Assembly: GCF_000770305.1 (NCBI RefSeq)
Contig: NZ_JNVB01000005.1
Span: forward strand, 1-64,000
Origin: Erwinia oleae
GTDB lineage: Bacteria; Pseudomonadota; Gammaproteobacteria; Enterobacterales; Enterobacteriaceae
DNA: 64,000 nt
Direction: 5' to 3'
The notes beneath the pieces are model-generated. The model was given only the letters and a program-made list of their open reading frames with translations. It made no database searches and had not been told where the DNA came from. Within the stretch, counting starts at the first letter, position 1. Each line of letters opens with the position of its first letter. The translations under genes and the position numbers were made by a program. Positions 61,444-64,000 of the stretch are shown here, in pieces.

Positions 61444-62604
61444 ATGGCGCAAAGTGCCGCTGAGATACGCGTTGATACCCCGGCAAATCGCATGGCGACA
61501 CGGGCGACCTTTTTTGTTACCGGCATGGCGATGGGGCTATGGGCGGCACTGGTACCTTTTGCACAGCAGCGTACGGGCGCGGAGGCCAACCAGCTCGGGC
61601 TGCTTCTGCTTTGCCTCGGAGCAGGATCGCTGCTCTCGATGTCTGGCTCCGGCCCGCTGATTGGCCGACTGGGCTGTCGGGCCGTGATTATCATCTCGGT
61701 CACGCTGTACATTCTGATGCTGCCGCTGCTGGCAACGCTGAACGATCTCTGGCTGCTGGGCGGCAGCCTGTTTCTGTTTGGTATGGGTATCGGTCTGACC
61801 GATGTGGCAATGAATGTGCAGGGATCGATCATTGAACAGGCGGCCGATAAGCCGCTGATGTCGGGTTTCCATTGCCTGTGGAGCGTCGGCGGCATCGCGG
61901 GCGCGGGCGGCGGCGCGCTGCTGTTCAGCGTGGGGCTCACGCCGTTGACCAGCACATTCTGCGCGATGGCGGCGACCGCAGTCGTTCTCGGCATTTCATA
62001 CCGCTCGCTGCTCACCGTTGGCAATCAGGAGAAGAAGGGCGAAAAGCGCGGTGGCAAACCCGATTTTTACCTGATCCTGATCGCCCTGATGACGCTGTTG
62101 TGCTTTATGGCGGAAGGCGCGGTCATTGACTGGAGCGGTGTCTTTATGCACCAGCAGCGCGGTATGGACGTGGCACGCGCCGGATGGGGGTTCGCGGTGT
62201 TCTCACTGATGATGTCGCTGATGCGTCTGACCGGCGATGCCGTGGTACAGCGCCTGGGACGCAAGCGGATACTGGTGATGGGCGGCCTGTTGGGCACAAT
62301 CGGCTATTCGATGGTGGTGCTGCTGCCGGGATGGGTCTTTTCGCTGGTCGGCTTTGCGCTGATCGGCATCGGTGCCGCTAATATCGTGCCGGTGCTGATC
62401 ACCCTGGCGGGCCAGCAAAAAAGTATGCCGGTCAATATGTCGGTGGCGCTGGTAACGGCAGTGGGCTATCTGGGCGTGCTGGGCGGCCCGGCGCTGCTCG
62501 GCTGGGTCGCGCACTACGCCAGCCTCTACGTTGCTTTTTCGTTTCTTATCGTCGGCTTTTTGATCATTACTCTCGGCGCATTAAAACTGCGCTATTCACG
62601 CTGA
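61444..62604 (+). CDS. MFS transporter, YbjJ-like
   Basis: 386 residues, about 12 membrane helices, ribosome site AAGGAG before the ATG. Motifs: GLWAALVPFAQQRTGAEANQLG in helix 1, DVAMNVQGSIIEQ in the first half, AEGAVIDWSGVFM at the start of the second half, typical of the YbjJ/FucP-like sugar MFS group. Basic inter-domain loop (EKKGEKRGGKPD). The next gene is YbjI-like; in E. coli ybjJ and ybjI are also neighbours, so the pair is a functional unit moved to another locus. Substrate unknown. Confidence 0.85.
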   Translation: MAQSAAEIRVDTPANRMATRATFFVTGMAMGLWAALVPFAQQRTGAEANQLGLLLLCLGAGSLLSMSGSGPLIGRLGCRAVIIISVTLYILMLPLLATLNDLWLLGGSLFLFGMGIGLTDVAMNVQGSIIEQAADKPLMSGFHCLWSVGGIAGAGGGALLFSVGLTPLTSTFCAMAATAVVLGISYRSLLTVGNQEKKGEKRGGKPDFYLILIALMTLLCFMAEGAVIDWSGVFMHQQRGMDVARAGWGFAVFSLMMSLMRLTGDAVVQRLGRKRILVMGGLLGTIGYSMVVLLPGWVFSLVGFALIGIGAANIVPVLITLAGQQKSMPVNMSVALVTAVGYLGVLGGPALLGWVAHYASLYVAFSFLIVGFLIITLGALKLRYSR

Positions 62605-62624
62605 TCATAGTTAATGGAGTGCTC

Positions 62625-63434
62625 ATGAGCATAAAACTTATCGCCACCGACATGGACGGCACCTTTCTTGATGGCAACCATCAGTACAACCGCAGCCGTT
62701 TTCGGGAGCAGTATCAGCAGATGCAGCAGCGAGGAATCAAGTTCGTGGTGGCCAGCGGCAATCAGTATTACCAGCTCAAAAGCTTCTTCGATGATATTGA
62801 TGTAGATATTGCCTACGTTGCAGAAAACGGTGCTTATCTGGTCGATAAACAACAGGAGCTGTACTGCGGCGAAATATCAACCGGGCAGGTGCAACAGGTA
62901 ACGTTGTGTCTGGACCAGACCGAAGGTATCGAAACGGTTATCTGCGGCGCAGAAAGCGCGTATCTGCTTGATAGCTGTTCTGAGCGTTTTTTTAACATTA
63001 TGCAACGCTATTATCATCGGCTGCGCAAGGTCAGTGATTACGGGCAAATCAGCGACAGGATATTCAAATTCGCGCTGGGCTACCGGGAAGATGACGTGGG
63101 GCCGCTGATGGCAGAGCTTGACGGCAGGCTGACAGGGATCGTAACGCCGGTATCAAGCGGTCACGGCTCGGTGGATTTGATCATCCCTGGCAACCACAAA
63201 GCAAACGGCCTGAAAAAGATCCAGCAAATTTACGGTATCAGAGACGACGAAGTGCTGGCCTTTGGCGACGGCGGCAACGATCTGGAGATGCTGCGTCAGG
63301 CGGGATACGGCTTTGCGATGGACAATGCGTCGCCCGCGGCGAAGGCGGCGGCAAAATACCGCGCGCCTGGTAACGGTGAGCAGGGCGTATTGCAGATCAT
63401 TGACGACTGTCTGGCCGGTCGTCATCCGTTCTGA
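62625..63434 (+). CDS. HAD-superfamily (Cof-type) phosphatase, YbjI-like
   Basis: 269 residues from ATG 62625 (MSIKLIATDMDGTFLDG), with GGAG 5 bp upstream; two extra upstream codons are not needed. HAD motif I DMDGT, motif II ASGNQYY, motif III Lys in HKANGLKKI, motif IV FGDGGNDLEML. Closest to E. coli YbjI, reported to dephosphorylate FMN and sugar phosphates. It follows the MFS gene by 20 bp and converges on yhbW with 6 bp between. Confidence 0.9.
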   Translation: MSIKLIATDMDGTFLDGNHQYNRSRFREQYQQMQQRGIKFVVASGNQYYQLKSFFDDIDVDIAYVAENGAYLVDKQQELYCGEISTGQVQQVTLCLDQTEGIETVICGAESAYLLDSCSERFFNIMQRYYHRLRKVSDYGQISDRIFKFALGYREDDVGPLMAELDGRLTGIVTPVSSGHGSVDLIIPGNHKANGLKKIQQIYGIRDDEVLAFGDGGNDLEMLRQAGYGFAMDNASPAAKAAAKYRAPGNGEQGVLQIIDDCLAGRHPF

Positions 63435-63440
63435 AAACGT

Positions 63441-64000
63441 TTAGTCCTGAAGCGACTGATGCGCCTCCATGGCCAGCGAGAAGGAATGCAGGCGCGCTTC
63501 CCGATCGAAGATCTGTCCGTTGACCATGACTTCATCCGCCTGCGTTTCGCGGATCAATGCGGCAAGCCCGTGACGGACTTTCTCTTTATCGCCCACAATC
63601 GACATGCTCAGCGCCTGCTGTACGCCATACTGCTCTGAAGGCGACCACAGGCTTTCCATATTCTCAACCGGCGCGGGCAGCGGGCCAGGCATGCCGCGAC
63701 GCAGATTGATAAACTGCTGCTGCATGGAGGTAAACAGGAAGCGGGCGTCGCGCTCGCTGTCGGCAGCAACAATATTGATGCATACCATCGCATGCGGTTT
63801 TTGCAGCCGGGCCGACGGTTTAAAGTTTTCGCGATAAAGGTGCAGCGCCTGAAGCAGCATATCCGGCGCGAAGTGCGAGGCGAAGGCGAAAGGCAGGCCG
63901 AGTTGCGCAGAGAGTTGCGCGCTGTACAGGCTGGAGCCCAGCAGCCAGACCGGGATCTTCAGTCCCAAACCCGGCACGGGCTGTACCGCAGGACGCGCGT
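63441..64000 (-). CDS. yhbW: YhbW-like luciferase-family monooxygenase, N-terminus outside window
   Basis: The C-terminal 186 residues, frame open to the window edge. The sequence IPVWLLGSSLYSAQLSAQLGLPFAF and FASHFAPDMLLQALHLYR closely match E. coli YhbW (335 residues). Bacterial luciferase-like flavin-dependent fold; physiological substrate unknown. In E. coli it neighbours mtr-deaD, so its place on the far side of the ROK cassette keeps synteny. Confidence 0.93.
   Translation of the reverse strand, partial: ARPAVQPVPGLGLKIPVWLLGSSLYSAQLSAQLGLPFAFASHFAPDMLLQALHLYRENFKPSARLQKPHAMVCINIVAADSERDARFLFTSMQQQFINLRRGMPGPLPAPVENMESLWSPSEQYGVQQALSMSIVGDKEKVRHGLAALIRETQADEVMVNGQIFDREARLHSFSLAMEAHQSLQD

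Overview
The window is a stretch of enteric gammaproteobacterial chromosome. Nearly every gene from the glutamate synthase operon onward reads as a close homologue of an Escherichia coli gene, in almost the same order as the E. coli gltB to yhbW segment. Departures from E. coli order, and a type I secreted adhesin locus at the left end, suggest an Erwiniaceae-like relative (Pantoea, Mixta or Erwinia). I infer this from gene content and did not test it. No insertion sequence, prophage or CRISPR array was seen.

Layout. 1-6100: 3' end of a large repetitive adhesin and its type I secretion genes (TolC-like outer membrane factor, LapB/HlyB-like ABC exporter, HlyD/LapC-like fusion protein). 6125-11286: nitric oxide detoxification, with norV-norW running left and followed without a gap by a tehB-type methyltransferase, divergent from norR. 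A sigma-54 promoter and NorR sites lie between them. 11457-11669: an orphan, AT-rich small gene for a peptide with a double-glycine leader, possibly an undescribed microcin-like peptide. 11779-17667: gltBD. 18440-22354: arcB, the ArcZ sRNA on the opposite strand, and mtgA.

22372-30440 (left-pointing): npr-rapZ-ptsN-hpf-rpoN-lptB-lptA-lptC-kdsC-kdsD-yrbG, combining nitrogen PTS, sigma-54, LPS transport and Kdo synthesis. 30665-35475 (right-pointing): mlaFEDCB-ibaG-murA for outer membrane lipid asymmetry and the first peptidoglycan step. Then sfsB, ispB, rplU-rpmA, obgE, dacB, greA with a GraL-like leader, yhbY, rlmE-ftsH, folP-glmM, secG. 47797-60222: tRNA-Leu(GAG), initiator tRNA, rimP-nusA-infB-rbfA-truB-rpsO-pnp, nlpI, a yrbN micro-ORF and deaD: the translation, transcription-termination and RNA-decay superoperon.

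60350-64000: a ROK-type regulator, an MFS transporter and a YbjI-like HAD phosphatase sit between deaD and yhbW, where E. coli has mtr. Other genes expected from E. coli order but absent are yhcC (gltB-arcB gap), elbB (arcB-mtgA gap) and yhbE (rpmA-obgE gap). The most unusual signals are the double-glycine peptide, tehB joined to the nor operon, tandem NtrC-like sites upstream of gltB, an acceptor-stem U-U mismatch in tRNA-Leu(GAG), and the ROK-MFS-HAD cassette.
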